From positions 658,303-722,302 of the forward strand of contig NZ_LT800497.1 of assembly GCF_900166635.1 (NCBI RefSeq): a stretch of DNA of 64,000 nt, read 5' to 3'. How positions within the stretch are numbered: position 1 is the stretch's first letter; the number at the start of each line of letters is the position of its first letter. This DNA is from Oceanobacillus timonensis (lineage in GTDB: Bacteria > Bacillota > Bacilli > Bacillales > Amphibacillaceae). The translations under genes and the position numbers were made by a program. The notes below the pieces were generated by a model. The model ran no database searches and was not told the DNA's origin. It worked only from the letters and a program-made list of their open reading frames with translations. This document shows, one piece after another, positions 36,071 through 45,523 of this stretch.

Positions 36071-37087
36071 ATGAAGAAGATCTTTTTCATTTTAGGAGTA
36101 CTTTCCGTACTGTTCATGTACGGTTGTGGGAATTCAGGTAGTGAAACGAACGCAGAAGAGGAAAAAGTGGAAATCAGTATTGGACATGTTGGGGCACCAG
36201 TTAGTCCGCAACAAGGGGCTGCAGATATTTTCACAGAATTGGTAGAAGAAAAAACAGGCGGCTCTGTCGAAATTAAAATCTACAATTCATCCCAGCTTGG
36301 TGACGAAAGAGAGCTTGTGGAAGGAGTGCAAATGGGTACGATTGATGGAGGAATTATTTCTGCCGGTTTATTTGCATCCAGCTATAATGTTATGGAAGCG
36401 TTTGAAGTACCATTCTTATTTGAAGATAAAGAACATGCTTTAAAGGTTAACAACGGCGAGATAGGGAGAGAAGTTCTTGATAACTTAGAAGAAAACGCAG
36501 GATTGAAAGCCCTTTCTTTGTGGGAGCATGGGTTTAGACAAATTACGAATTCGAGAGGTCCGATTGAAACACCAGAGGATCTCAATGGCTTGAAAATAAG
36601 GAGTCCGGAAGTCCAATCATACAGTGTTGCATTGGAGGAATTTGGAGCGAATCCAATACCGCTATCTTTTTCAGAGCTATATGTAGCCATGGATAGAGGG
36701 GTAGTTGACGGACAGCATAATCCGTTAATGCATATTGAAGGGCAACGGTTTTATGAAGTACAAGATTATTTGACAGTCATGGATTTTGCTTACACGCCAA
36801 ATGTTCTAGCATTGAGTGATGCAGTTTGGGGACAGTTATCTGAAGAACAGCAGACAGCATTGGATGAAGCAGCTTCGGAAACAACAGAGCTTTGGTCAGA
36901 AGAAGCTGCTGAACAGAACGAAGAGATACTCAATGAATTAGAAGACAAAATAGAAATCACTCATAAGGAAGAGATTGATTGGGAGGCTTTCAAGCAAGTC
37001 GTTGAGGGAGTTTACCCAGAATATGAAGCTGAGTATGGCAGTGAATTTGTACAGTTTTTAGAAGAAGTACAAGCAGCTGCTGATTAA
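36071..37087 (+). CDS. dctP: TRAP transporter solute-binding lipoprotein DctP
   Basis: A 338-residue binding protein with lipobox MYGC (Cys20) and DctP features: SSQLGDERELVEGVQMGTID, an LKIRSPE segment with the ligand Arg, and VDGQHNPLMHI. AAAAGGAGGG precedes the ATG. The genes for DctM and DctQ follow only after the PPC-domain and dehydrogenase genes, an uncommon separation within one operon. The ligand is probably a four-carbon sugar acid. Confidence 0.9.
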   Translation: MKKIFFILGVLSVLFMYGCGNSGSETNAEEEKVEISIGHVGAPVSPQQGAADIFTELVEEKTGGSVEIKIYNSSQLGDERELVEGVQMGTIDGGIISAGLFASSYNVMEAFEVPFLFEDKEHALKVNNGEIGREVLDNLEENAGLKALSLWEHGFRQITNSRGPIETPEDLNGLKIRSPEVQSYSVALEEFGANPIPLSFSELYVAMDRGVVDGQHNPLMHIEGQRFYEVQDYLTVMDFAYTPNVLALSDAVWGQLSEEQQTALDEAASETTELWSEEAAEQNEEILNELEDKIEITHKEEIDWEAFKQVVEGVYPEYEAEYGSEFVQFLEEVQAAAD

Positions 37088-37133
37088 GCGGTATTATATT
37101 AATAATAGATGAAGAGAAAGGATGTATCAAATA

Positions 37134-37613
37134 ATGAAAGAGACAAGAGTACAGTATGCAACTGGAGAAATTGGTAAAACAGTAGCAGGAAGATTATTAC
37201 CAGGAACGGATTTAATCACGGGTATTGAAGAAATTTGTAAGGTAAATGACATTACGTATGCTTCTATTGCAAATTGCTTTGGAAGTTTTCAGGAAGCAGC
37301 TTACATGTATTTAGTTCCGCAAGAAGAATCTGTAGTAGGTGCTGGATATGGAGACTTGTTTGTGGCAGATGGTCCGGTTGAATTTTTAAATGGGACAGGC
37401 GTTGTTTGTCAGCGTGAAGGAGATTACGATACACATTTCCATGCGACAATGTGTGATAAAGAAGGAAAGGTATTTGGCGGTCATATGGTTAAAGGAAAAA
37501 CGCCGGTACTAACAACCGTTGATTTGGTTATTAATGAAGTAAAAAATGCACATATGTATCGTGATTATGATGACGAAACAGACTTGATTCAGTTTAATCC
37601 AAAAGCAGAATAA
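37134..37613 (+). CDS. PPC/DUF296-domain protein
   Basis: A 159-residue protein with a PPC (DUF296) domain: GRLLPGTDLITGIEEIC, ASIANCFGSFQEA, and a HFHATMCDKEGKVFGGH segment whose three His (HxH...H) probably bind zinc. In bacteria such proteins are small trimeric metal-binding proteins of unknown activity. AAAGGA lies 11 bases before the ATG at 37134; an ATG at 37122 is too close to it. It lies between dctP and the dehydrogenase, pointing to a role in sugar-acid metabolism. Confidence 0.8.
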   Translation: MKETRVQYATGEIGKTVAGRLLPGTDLITGIEEICKVNDITYASIANCFGSFQEAAYMYLVPQEESVVGAGYGDLFVADGPVEFLNGTGVVCQREGDYDTHFHATMCDKEGKVFGGHMVKGKTPVLTTVDLVINEVKNAHMYRDYDDETDLIQFNPKAE

Positions 37614-37697
37614 TAGATGGCTAAAAAGATCAATAATTAAAAATACATAGCCATCTGAACCAAGAACATCTCCGACAATGTTGTTCAGATGGCTATG
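37614..37697 (+). promoter_or_regulatory. Competing hairpins upstream of the dehydrogenase gene
   Basis: CATAGCCATCTGAAC (37646-37660) can pair perfectly over 15 bases with GTTCAGATGGCTATG (37683-37697), or over 9 bases with AGATGGCTA (37615-37623). The two pairings exclude each other. Neither is followed by a T run; the second ends 13 bases before the ribosome site of the gene at 37726. This could be an RNA-level switch or a processing/stability element. Confidence 0.5.
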
Positions 37698-37725
37698 CAA
37701 ATCAATTATAAGGAGATTATACGAT

Positions 37726-38646
37726 ATGAATAACAAAAATTCAATTGGTTTTATCGGTTTAGGTGTTATGGGATTCCCAATGGCTAGTAATTTATTACAC
37801 GCAGGGAAAGAATTAGTTGTCTTTGATATTAATTTAGAACAAGCGGCACAGCTTCCGTTCCAAGAGCGTGTGACAATTGCAGGTTCCAAGGAAGAACTAG
37901 CAAAACAAGTTGACATTGTACTGCTCATGCTGCCAAACAGTCCCCATGTGAAAGAAGCAATAACCGGGAAGGGAGGATTAATAGAAACATTATCAGTAGG
38001 TGCTTTGATTATTGATATGAGCAGTATTTCATCGACTGTTACAAAAGAAATCAATGAAGAACTTGAGGGAAAAAACATTGATATGATAGATGCACCTGTC
38101 AGTGGCGGACAAACTGGAGCCGTTCATGGAACTTTGACCTTTATGGTTGGAGGAAAAAAAGAGAACTATGATCAAGCGCTAGATTTACTTCAAATCATGG
38201 GAGATAAAATTATTCACTGCGGGGAGGTTGGAAGTGGTCAGACTGTTAAAATTGTTAATCAGCTTATGTCAGCGGTAAATCTGGTCAGCATGTCAGAAGG
38301 ATTCACTTTAGGTGTCAAAGGAGGCGTAGATCCGGAAATTATGCGTGATGTTATTTTGAATGGTTCCGGAAGATGTTGGGCACTTGAGGATAGAATGCCG
38401 GTTATTTTAGACAGAGATTTTGACCCAGGTTTTACGGTGGACTTGCACACTAAAGATATTTCGTTGGCGCTTGAAGTAGGGAAAGATCTTCAGGTACCTT
38501 TATACGCAACTTCGCTCGTCCATGAACTATTTAAAACATTGCAGGCAAAAGGGGATGGAGGAAAAGATAACGCTGCAGTTATTACGTTATATGAAGCGTT
38601 AGCAAAAATAGAAGTTGTCAAAAGAAATAAGGCGGTATCACAATGA
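37726..38646 (+). CDS. NAD-dependent 3-hydroxyisobutyrate dehydrogenase-family enzyme (LtnD-like)
   Basis: A 306-residue beta-hydroxyacid dehydrogenase. Rossmann motif GFIGLGVMGFPMASNLL at residues 8-24, the substrate motif DAPVSGGQTGA, and catalytic Lys in GSGQTVKIVNQ. With a DUF1537 kinase and aldolase downstream it most likely oxidises a tetronate (L-threonate, or D-threonate/erythronate) to a keto-tetronate, as LtnD does. AAGGAGAT precedes the ATG at 37726. Overlaps dctM by 4 bases (ATGA). Confidence 0.83.
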   Translation: MNNKNSIGFIGLGVMGFPMASNLLHAGKELVVFDINLEQAAQLPFQERVTIAGSKEELAKQVDIVLLMLPNSPHVKEAITGKGGLIETLSVGALIIDMSSISSTVTKEINEELEGKNIDMIDAPVSGGQTGAVHGTLTFMVGGKKENYDQALDLLQIMGDKIIHCGEVGSGQTVKIVNQLMSAVNLVSMSEGFTLGVKGGVDPEIMRDVILNGSGRCWALEDRMPVILDRDFDPGFTVDLHTKDISLALEVGKDLQVPLYATSLVHELFKTLQAKGDGGKDNAAVITLYEALAKIEVVKRNKAVSQ

Positions 38647-39926
38647 CTTCTGCTGTTGTTCTATTTGTAGCTTTTATTATCTTTTTGCTGATGGGCATAC
38701 CAGTAGCTTTTGGATTGGCAGGTGCTTCTATTTTATCTTTGTTAATGATTGATCCCGGCATGTTGACGCAGGTATTTTCAAAAATGTTTTCTGGAGCGAA
38801 CTCATGGTTACTTTTAGCCATACCGTTTTTTATACTGGCGGGTAACATCATGGAAAAGGGTGGCGTGACAAGACGTCTGGTTGATTTTGCAGATGCACTT
38901 GTTGGATTTTTACCAGGTGGTCTTTCAGCAACGAATGTCACGGCTAGTATGTTTTTTGGAGGCGTGTCCGGTTCCGCTGTAGCAGATACTTCTGCTACAG
39001 GTACCATCTTAATTCCGGCAATGGTTAGGCAAGGCTATAGCTCTAGATATTCAGCCGCAGTGACAGCTGCTTCTTCACCTATTGGCATTATCATTCCGCC
39101 AAGTATTCCGATGATATTATGGGGGTTCACTGCTGGTCTTTCTGTAGCTGATTTATTCTTAGCTGGTATTGGAGCTGGCATTTTAGTTGGTGTTGCTCTA
39201 TTAGCAGCATCTACCGTTATTTCGATAAAAAGAGGATATAAGTCATCTATTCCTTTTGCATTTAAAAATGTATTCGGAAAAGGGAAAGAAGGTATCTTAG
39301 CCCTGGTCACCCCTGCTATTATCATTGTCGGTATTATCACTGGGGTTGTAACGCCGACAGAAGCCGCTGTTGTAGCTGTGCTTTATTCAATGTTACTTGG
39401 ATTTTTCGTATATAAGGAATTAAAGGTAAAGCATTTGAAAGATATTATTATTAACTCCGGTAAAATGACGGCTACTGTTATGATGATTATTATTAGTGCA
39501 GGAGCATTCTCTTACCTGTTAACCATTAACGATGTACCAAGCAGTTTAGCGAGTTTTGTCATTGAAATGAATCTTTCTCCTTTTCTGCTGATGCTCATGT
39601 TTATTTTGTTGTTCTTATTCTTAGGGATGTTTTTAGATGCAAATGCAGCCATTATTATGACCGTTCCAGTGGTTGCCCCAGTAATTGTAGCATCGGGAAT
39701 TGACCCAATCCATGCCAGTGTCGTACTTATTGCTACATTGGGGCTCGGGTTGTTAACACCTCCAGTGGGTTTGTGTACGTATGTGGCTGCAGGAATCGCG
39801 GATTTACGATTTGATGAATTGATGCGAGATTTAGTTCCATTTGTATTGGTGTTATTAACATGTGTCATCCTGATGCTCGTATTTCCGCAGATAATTACTT
39901 TTATACCAAGCTTATTAAATGGATAG
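38643..39926 (+). CDS. dctM: TRAP transporter large permease DctM
   Basis: A 427-residue permease with about twelve membrane segments and DctM motifs (FFILAGNIMEKGGVTRRLVD, GVSGSAVADTSATG, SSPIGIIIPPSIPMILWG, LGLLTPPVGLC). Translationally coupled to the dehydrogenase by the ATGA overlap. The gene order M then Q is the reverse of the usual Q then M. Confidence 0.92.
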   Translation: MTSAVVLFVAFIIFLLMGIPVAFGLAGASILSLLMIDPGMLTQVFSKMFSGANSWLLLAIPFFILAGNIMEKGGVTRRLVDFADALVGFLPGGLSATNVTASMFFGGVSGSAVADTSATGTILIPAMVRQGYSSRYSAAVTAASSPIGIIIPPSIPMILWGFTAGLSVADLFLAGIGAGILVGVALLAASTVISIKRGYKSSIPFAFKNVFGKGKEGILALVTPAIIIVGIITGVVTPTEAAVVAVLYSMLLGFFVYKELKVKHLKDIIINSGKMTATVMMIIISAGAFSYLLTINDVPSSLASFVIEMNLSPFLLMLMFILLFLFLGMFLDANAAIIMTVPVVAPVIVASGIDPIHASVVLIATLGLGLLTPPVGLCTYVAAGIADLRFDELMRDLVPFVLVLLTCVILMLVFPQIITFIPSLLNG

Positions 39927-39944
39927 AAAAGAGGTGAAGAATAC

Positions 39945-40466
39945 ATGTTTATTTCAAAGCTAAGTAAAGGCTTGGACAGACTATGTATGTTCCTGCTGAT
40001 TGTGATTACAGTAGTAATGACAGCCAGCCTGGTTATTATGATTTTTGGAAGGAATTTTTTTAACACTTCATTTGCGTCTTTAGAAGAAATCTCAAGATTT
40101 ACATTTGTGTGGTTGACTTTCATAGGTGCAGCTATTGCTTTTAAACGTAAAGAGCATATGGGAATGGATTTTATTGTTAGTAAATTAAAAGGTAAAACAG
40201 CACAATATGTTGAAGTCATACAAGATATTTTTGCGTTAATCCTGTTTGCTTTGTTTATTTACTATGGAACACAGTTAGCAGTACTTAATATGAATGTCGT
40301 TAGTCTACAATCGGGAATTTCAATGGGATATGTATATTCCATCATACCGATTGCTGGATTTATTATGATAATACATGCACTCGATCATATTTTTAAGAGT
40401 TATAAGAAGAAAAATAAAGAAGATACGAACCATGAATTAGTTAATAATAATGTATCTTCTATTTAG
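39945..40466 (+). CDS. dctQ: TRAP transporter small membrane subunit DctQ
   Basis: A 173-residue protein with four membrane segments and the DctQ signature (IFGRNFFNTSFASLEEISRF, then AFKRKEHMGMDF). Pairs with the preceding DctM. GAGGTG lies upstream of the ATG. The C-terminal 20 residues are polar and cytoplasmic. Confidence 0.9.
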   Translation: MFISKLSKGLDRLCMFLLIVITVVMTASLVIMIFGRNFFNTSFASLEEISRFTFVWLTFIGAAIAFKRKEHMGMDFIVSKLKGKTAQYVEVIQDIFALILFALFIYYGTQLAVLNMNVVSLQSGISMGYVYSIIPIAGFIMIIHALDHIFKSYKKKNKEDTNHELVNNNVSSI

Positions 40467-40499
40467 GAAACACTACATTCCTGCCAAGGAGGATTACAA

Positions 40500-41891
40500 A
40501 TGCAGTTACAACAAAAGCTCTTAAGTTTTTATGGAGATGATTTCACAGGTTCAACAGATGCAATGGAGGCATTGACACTTAGCGGCCTAAAGACAGTTTT
40601 ATTTTTGAAACCGCCTACAAAAGAGTTGCTTGATGAAAAATTTGCAAATATTCAATGCATTGGCATTGCTGGAACCAGCCGAACGATGACTCCAGAGCAG
40701 ATGGAAACAAAATTAAAACCGATATTGAAACAAATGCAGGAACTCGGTGCACCAGCAAACCATTATAAAGTTTGTTCCACCTTTGATTCTTCTCCGAGTG
40801 TGGGGAATATCGGTAAAGTATTGGAAATGGTTTTGGAGATAAATACTACGCAGGTTTTTGTTCCTATTATTGCAGGTGCTCCGCCATTACATCGCTATAC
40901 CGTGTTTGGGAATCATTTTGCCAGAGTTGGTTATAAAACGTTTCGACTGGATAATCATCCTGTGATGTCAAATCATCCAATAACACCAATGCAGGAAGCT
41001 GATTTAATAAAACATTTAGCTGAACAGACAGATTACTTTATAGATTTGGCAGATATTTTAACAATGAATGATTATTTTACGGAGCTGGAAGAGACAGTAA
41101 ATAAAACAGTTACAAAGAAAAAAACAAAAGGCCTGCTATTTGATGTGTTGACGGATGATCATTTAACGAAAGTTGGTAAGTTGGTTTGGGAAAAATCAAT
41201 AACGAATCAATCATTTGTTATCGGCTCATCTGGAGTGGAATATGCGCTAACGAAGTATTGGAATTCTATGAAAGGAAATCAGGAACAGCATGTTGAGAAC
41301 GATAGGGAAAGAAGGATAGAAAAAGAGCAAGTCCTCGTCGTTTCAGGAAGTTGCTCGCCAATTACTTCTGATCAAATTAAGCATGCTTTAGACAATGGTT
41401 TTACTGGTTTAAACGTTTCTCCTGTAAAATTAATGGATTCAAAAACAAGTTCAGCTTATTTAAATGGCCTGATGAATGATGTTAAGGACCTGGTTGATGA
41501 AGGAAAGAGTGTCATCGTTTATTCGGCACTTGGACCTGATGATATATCAATTGATGAAACCCGAGAATATTTGCAATCTATTGGGAAAGAACCAAGTAAC
41601 AGCGGGCAACTTCTAGGAGAACAGTTTGGAACGTTAATAAAAACGACGGTAGAAAATACAACCTTAAAACGCATCGTCATAGCTGGTGGAGATACGTCAA
41701 GTTACGCAACATTAAAAATGAATATTTATGCATTAGAAATGATTCGTAGCATCGCTCCTGGAGCCCCACTTTGTAAATCATATTCAGATATCCAGAAATT
41801 TAATGGATTAGAAATTGCTTTGAAGGGAGGCCAATTAGGTCAAGTGGATTATTTTACTAAAGTGCATCAAGGGAATGTTGTAAAAGTATAG
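40500..41891 (+). CDS. Four-carbon acid sugar kinase (DUF1537)
   Basis: A 463-residue kinase of the DUF1537 family (OtnK/DtnK/LtnK group). The N-terminal substrate domain begins FYGDDFTGSTDAMEAL; the C-terminal ATP domain contains VSGSCSPITSDQI, a middle YSALGPDD and VIAGGDTSSYATLK. It phosphorylates a keto-tetronate or threonate at C4. AGGAGG lies upstream of the ATG. Length is a little above the family norm (about 420-450). Confidence 0.87.
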   Translation: MQLQQKLLSFYGDDFTGSTDAMEALTLSGLKTVLFLKPPTKELLDEKFANIQCIGIAGTSRTMTPEQMETKLKPILKQMQELGAPANHYKVCSTFDSSPSVGNIGKVLEMVLEINTTQVFVPIIAGAPPLHRYTVFGNHFARVGYKTFRLDNHPVMSNHPITPMQEADLIKHLAEQTDYFIDLADILTMNDYFTELEETVNKTVTKKKTKGLLFDVLTDDHLTKVGKLVWEKSITNQSFVIGSSGVEYALTKYWNSMKGNQEQHVENDRERRIEKEQVLVVSGSCSPITSDQIKHALDNGFTGLNVSPVKLMDSKTSSAYLNGLMNDVKDLVDEGKSVIVYSALGPDDISIDETREYLQSIGKEPSNSGQLLGEQFGTLIKTTVENTTLKRIVIAGGDTSSYATLKMNIYALEMIRSIAPGAPLCKSYSDIQKFNGLEIALKGGQLGQVDYFTKVHQGNVVKV

Positions 41892-41910
41892 AAATAGTTG
41901 GGGGGAACCA

Positions 41911-42555
41911 ATGAATATAAAATCAAAATTACTGCATACCGGAAATGAGTTACTACAAAAGCAACTTACATGGGGAAACTCCGGAAATATCAGTGCTCGA
42001 AATGATAAAGAAAACATGATTATCACGGCTTCAGGGACAAATATGGGTCAGCTATCAGAAGATGATTTTGCTTTTGTTCATATAGAAACGCAAGAGTGGG
42101 AAGGAACAAAGAAACCTTCTAAGGAAATACCGATGCATCGTGCCATATATATGAACCGCCCTGACGCAAATGTCATTATTCATGCATCGCCTTTTTGGTC
42201 TACGCTGATTGCCTGTTCGGAACAAACGATGGAATCGAAGCTATTTATAGAATCGATGTATTACCTTGAGAAGATAGAGGAAGTCCCGTATTTCCATCCA
42301 GGCAGTGCCGCTTTAGGAGAAGAAGTTGGTGAGGCGGCAAAGAAGGCGAATGTTCTGATTTTGAAAAATCATGGAGTTATTGTTTTGGATGATAGTGTTG
42401 AGGAAGCTGTGATGCGGTTGGAGACGTTGGAGTTCACGTGTAGAATGGCGATTATGGCGAAGGGATCGGGTATACCTTTGAGCGTGTTGACGGATGAAAT
42501 TGCGGAGGACTTTTTGGCGAATTCGGGGTATAAGGGGATAGATAAAGTAAAATAA
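41911..42555 (+). CDS. Class II aldolase-like 3-oxo-tetronate 4-phosphate decarboxylase (OtnC-like)
   Basis: A 214-residue protein of the AraD/FucA fold. In tetronate pathways this family decarboxylates 3-oxo-tetronate 4-phosphate to dihydroxyacetone phosphate. Glu72 (SKEIPMH) and metal ligands His91 and His154 (KNHG) are seen, but the usual H-x-H is H91-A-S93: the second zinc His is replaced by Ser. A His in YFHPGSAAL might substitute, or the metal site differs. Last gene of the operon; GGGGGGA precedes the ATG and a terminator follows. Confidence 0.78.
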   Translation: MNIKSKLLHTGNELLQKQLTWGNSGNISARNDKENMIITASGTNMGQLSEDDFAFVHIETQEWEGTKKPSKEIPMHRAIYMNRPDANVIIHASPFWSTLIACSEQTMESKLFIESMYYLEKIEEVPYFHPGSAALGEEVGEAAKKANVLILKNHGVIVLDDSVEEAVMRLETLEFTCRMAIMAKGSGIPLSVLTDEIAEDFLANSGYKGIDKVK

Positions 42556-42563
42556 GGATAGGG

Positions 42564-42607
42564 AGCTATTCATTCTGTTGGGTTTGACGGGATGGATAGC
42601 TTTTTTT
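42564..42607 (+). terminator. Terminator of tetronate operon
   Basis: AGCTATTCAT pairs with ATGGATAGCT (one G-T pair) around an 18-base loop, then a run of seven T. Confidence 0.65.
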
Positions 42608-43009
42608 GTTAAGAAAAATATAAAATTATGCATACATCCATTAGTAAGTTGGTAGAATCAGGTCTTTGATAACAGTTCTTACCAAAAATGAATTTGTCTA
42701 AAAATATATCAAAATTCAAATAATATATTATTGACATAAATCATATATTGTATTATATTATTTTATATAAAATAATTAAGAAAATTTATTCAAAAAAATA
42801 AATTGTAAAAAGTCTTCACTTTTGTTTTGGAGAAGAAGACGCAATCACTCATAAAATATAGTTTTGATATGCTGTATTAAATATTCAAGTATACGAATTT
42901 GAAACTAATACTTATTTGAAATTAATGATGCAAATGAAATGATTTTAATCTTCTTATATTCTTGCTATTATTATTTTCAATAATAGTTTTTTACAAAAGG
43001 AGAGAAATT
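42608..43009. other. AT-rich intergenic region
   Basis: About 400 bases of very AT-rich sequence between the terminator and the next regulator. ATTATT near 42966-42986 forms a small inverted repeat (CTATTATTATTTT / AATAATAG) just before the ribosome site. No gene or RNA recognised. Confidence 0.4.
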
Positions 43010-43663
43010 GTGGAACATATATATCGTACAAAAAAAGATAAGGTTTACAGTCATCTTAGGGAAAATATCATTAACGGCTTACTCACCCCCGGAGAACGAT
43101 TAAAAATTTCTCAAATTGCTCGTCAATTTGAAATGAGTGAAATTCCAGTAAGAGAGGCCTTGCAAAAGCTTTCTATAGAAGAGTATGTTACATTCAAGCC
43201 GCATATTGGTGCTGTTGTCAGTAGTATGTCCACTGAAAACATACGAGAGATATTTGAGTTACGCATCACGTTAGAGGGGCTTGCTACAAATTTATCTGTT
43301 GATCATTTAACAAACTACCACCTTCAAACGCTGGAAAATATAATTGTAGACTCACAAACTTTTATTAATGAAAAGCGATTTGAGGAGTATGCAGAATGGA
43401 ATCGTCATTTTCACGAATCAATATATAAACATTGTAATAACCAACGTCTTTATAAGCTGATTTTTGATCTATGGAGTAATACGCGAAGGTATCCACAACT
43501 TTTTCGTACACGTGAGTCAGTAGAGCAATCAATTATAGAGCATAAAGAAATATTAGCGGCATTAAAAGAAAGAGATAAAGAATTAGCTGAAAAGTTAACT
43601 AAAGATCACAAATATAAAAGTTATAAAAATTTGTTAAATATGATAGAAGAATCTGAAAAGTGA
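43010..43663 (+). CDS. GntR-family transcriptional regulator (FCD type)
   Basis: A 217-residue regulator: winged helix at about residues 5-72 (GLLTPGERLKISQIARQFEM, SEIPVREALQKLS) and helical FCD domain (about 85-205) with EIFELRITLEG, RHFHESIYKHCNN and EHKEILAAL, which carry its metal/ligand residues. The GTG at 43010 follows AAAGGAGA; an upstream ATG at 42962 would add hydrophobic residues and has no ribosome site. It probably controls the genes downstream, although 650 bases separate it from the next one. Confidence 0.85.
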   Translation: MEHIYRTKKDKVYSHLRENIINGLLTPGERLKISQIARQFEMSEIPVREALQKLSIEEYVTFKPHIGAVVSSMSTENIREIFELRITLEGLATNLSVDHLTNYHLQTLENIIVDSQTFINEKRFEEYAEWNRHFHESIYKHCNNQRLYKLIFDLWSNTRRYPQLFRTRESVEQSIIEHKEILAALKERDKELAEKLTKDHKYKSYKNLLNMIEESEK

Positions 43664-44318
43664 AGAGTAATAAAAAGAATTTATTTACTAGAATGGAAGA
43701 TGATAACGAATATCTTAATTTAGGTAAAATAATTAATATTAATGAAGAAAAATAAGTTTCAAGAAATTACAAAAGGAGAGATGTTTGCTTTGGAAAAGTC
43801 TTTTATTAGCATCAAATCGGAGTTAGGTTTCCCAATTCAAAGCCTTCCATAATAAATAACACACCTATTTATTTTATAAAAATCTGATAATTAATAGGTT
43901 TTTGTAAAATATGAAAGCGGTGACAAATAGATGAGGGTAAATGGTTAATCAGACTGCGAAGAATAAGTTTAATTTAGATTCATTGATTTAAGATAACCTG
44001 ACTAGATGACTCCATTTCATAATAGCCATTTTTATGAGAATCACTAAGGGTTAGAATTTAAAATGGACTAAGCATCTTAGCTTCCATACAGGAGAGCCTA
44101 TCCCAAAACAGGAGATACACGCTCAAAAACGGCTGAGGCACGCTGAATGCTTGACGAATATGATTAATAGATTACGAAGGGGGGAGATATAGAGCCTGAA
44201 GTTAGCTAGTAGAGAAAGTAGTGAAACAATAATAAATATTGATGATGTAAATGTTGCGCAGAACAGAAAGATTATTTTTAAAAACAACTAAAAAGATTGA
44301 AGGGAAGGATTGATAATT
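43664..44318 (+). other. Intergenic region with gene scraps
   Basis: About 650 bases. A 23-codon frame at 43781-43852 (MFALEKSFISIKSELGF...) has a good AAAGGAGAG site and may be the front of a lost gene. A full-consensus cre site is at 43912. The composition rises in GC towards 44100-44300, approaching the high-GC gene pair. Nothing else recognised. Confidence 0.4.
43912..43925 (+). promoter_or_regulatory. cre-like site
   Basis: TGAAAGCGGTGACA fits the CcpA consensus TGWNANCGNTNWCA at every position. A TAAAAT lies directly ahead. The nearest downstream intact gene is 390 bases away, so its target may have been displaced. Confidence 0.5.
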
Positions 44319-45170
44319 ATGACTACTGTAACTCCATGGATCACGGACTGGGATGTCAAACATCCCATTTCAATCAATAAGTCGGTTGGTGCGCCATTGA
44401 TTAGCGCGGAGTGGGAGGACGGCCCTACACCGTTTTTTGAAAAGAGGACTTTGAATCTTGACAAGGCCTCTAATGGTAAACTCGGCGGCTCTCATGTTCG
44501 GGGTATTGCCTCTGAAGGGGAATGGCAGGCGGATGATGTCGATTTCAACCAGTTCTTTATTATTAAGGGATCAGCCCGTCTGGAATTCGAAGATGGTTCG
44601 TCGCATGAGCTCGTGTCCGAGAGTTCTGCGATAGTACCTGCATTGTATAGGTACCGTTTCGCACAAATCAGTGATGACTTTGAAGCACTCCATTTCTTTG
44701 CCCCGGATGAGTATAACATTATTTGGGGGAAGGATGCGGCATTGCCGGAGCGCGTGCAAACCCTTGATCCTCACCGACGCCTAGTTATTTTGCACGAGGA
44801 TGAAAGCGCTTGGAGTGAAGGTCTCCGCGAATTTTTTGAGTATCGGGATTTAGGCACATTGGAGCCAACTGATGGTCGCGTATATGTTCATGTCATACGT
44901 ACTACCGGCCAGCCATATGAAGCAGGTACGGGATGGCATTACCATTCTTGGGCTCAGTGTTTTTTTGTTTTAGATGGTCACGCGGACCTTCGAGTGGAGA
45001 CGGGCCCACGATACGCACTTAGTGCAGGGGACGCCTTCTGTATAGGTGCAGGAGACACAAATCGTCACTTTGTTGATCGTGTAAGTTCGGACTACAAACT
45101 CGTGGAATTATGTGTTCCAGGATGGAAAGATGCTACGCCTGTAGAAGCACCTGAAGGCTCATCACTTTAA
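44319..45170 (+). CDS. Bicupin-domain protein
   Basis: A 283-residue protein with two cupin barrels: the first around residues 60-110 (FNQFFIIKGSARLEFEDG) and the second around 205-255 (GTGWHYHSWAQCFFVLDGHA, then SAGDAFCIGAGDTNRHF). In the second the metal motif HxH is present but the usual Glu is Gln. A ring-cleaving dioxygenase or related metabolic enzyme is possible because fumarylacetoacetase follows. GC content and codon use (GCG, CGC, GAC) differ sharply from neighbouring genes, suggesting transfer from a higher-GC donor. AAGGGAAGGA precedes the ATG. Confidence 0.7.
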   Translation: MTTVTPWITDWDVKHPISINKSVGAPLISAEWEDGPTPFFEKRTLNLDKASNGKLGGSHVRGIASEGEWQADDVDFNQFFIIKGSARLEFEDGSSHELVSESSAIVPALYRYRFAQISDDFEALHFFAPDEYNIIWGKDAALPERVQTLDPHRRLVILHEDESAWSEGLREFFEYRDLGTLEPTDGRVYVHVIRTTGQPYEAGTGWHYHSWAQCFFVLDGHADLRVETGPRYALSAGDAFCIGAGDTNRHFVDRVSSDYKLVELCVPGWKDATPVEAPEGSSL

Positions 45171-45523
45171 GCATTGACGAGCCCGCTCATGGTCTTTATA
45201 GCTTAGAATCGCATCTGATTTGCAGTCACTTCACAGGAGGACGACTTAGGGCTGTTTAAGTTTCACGGGGTAGAATAGTAGATTGTCTCCAAGCTCCAAG
45301 TCACTTATTTGGGGTTCCCACCTCTGCAATATTCCTGCCTTTTGGATAGCGTCGCCCCAATTAGTTTAGTATCTATATTAGTGATGGAGGCGTCTTTCGT
45401 TTGATTCTTTTGGAATTTATTCGATAGTAGAGCTGGCGGGATCACTTAATCGGCTGAACTTGATTGATCGAACATTGTTATCTGCAGAACGTTCAAACTA
45501 TATGTTGTAAGGAGGATTATTTG
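45171..45523 (+). other. Intergenic, decayed high-GC sequence
   Basis: About 350 bases whose composition matches the flanking high-GC genes and not the host. No continuous frame; perhaps remains of a gene lost between the cupin and fumarylacetoacetase. Confidence 0.35.

Noticed and set aside
39512..40219. 235-residue minus-strand frame opposite dctM/dctQ
   Set aside because: Antisense of hydrophobic coding sequence, which often stays open; no ribosome site and genes on the plus strand are clear.
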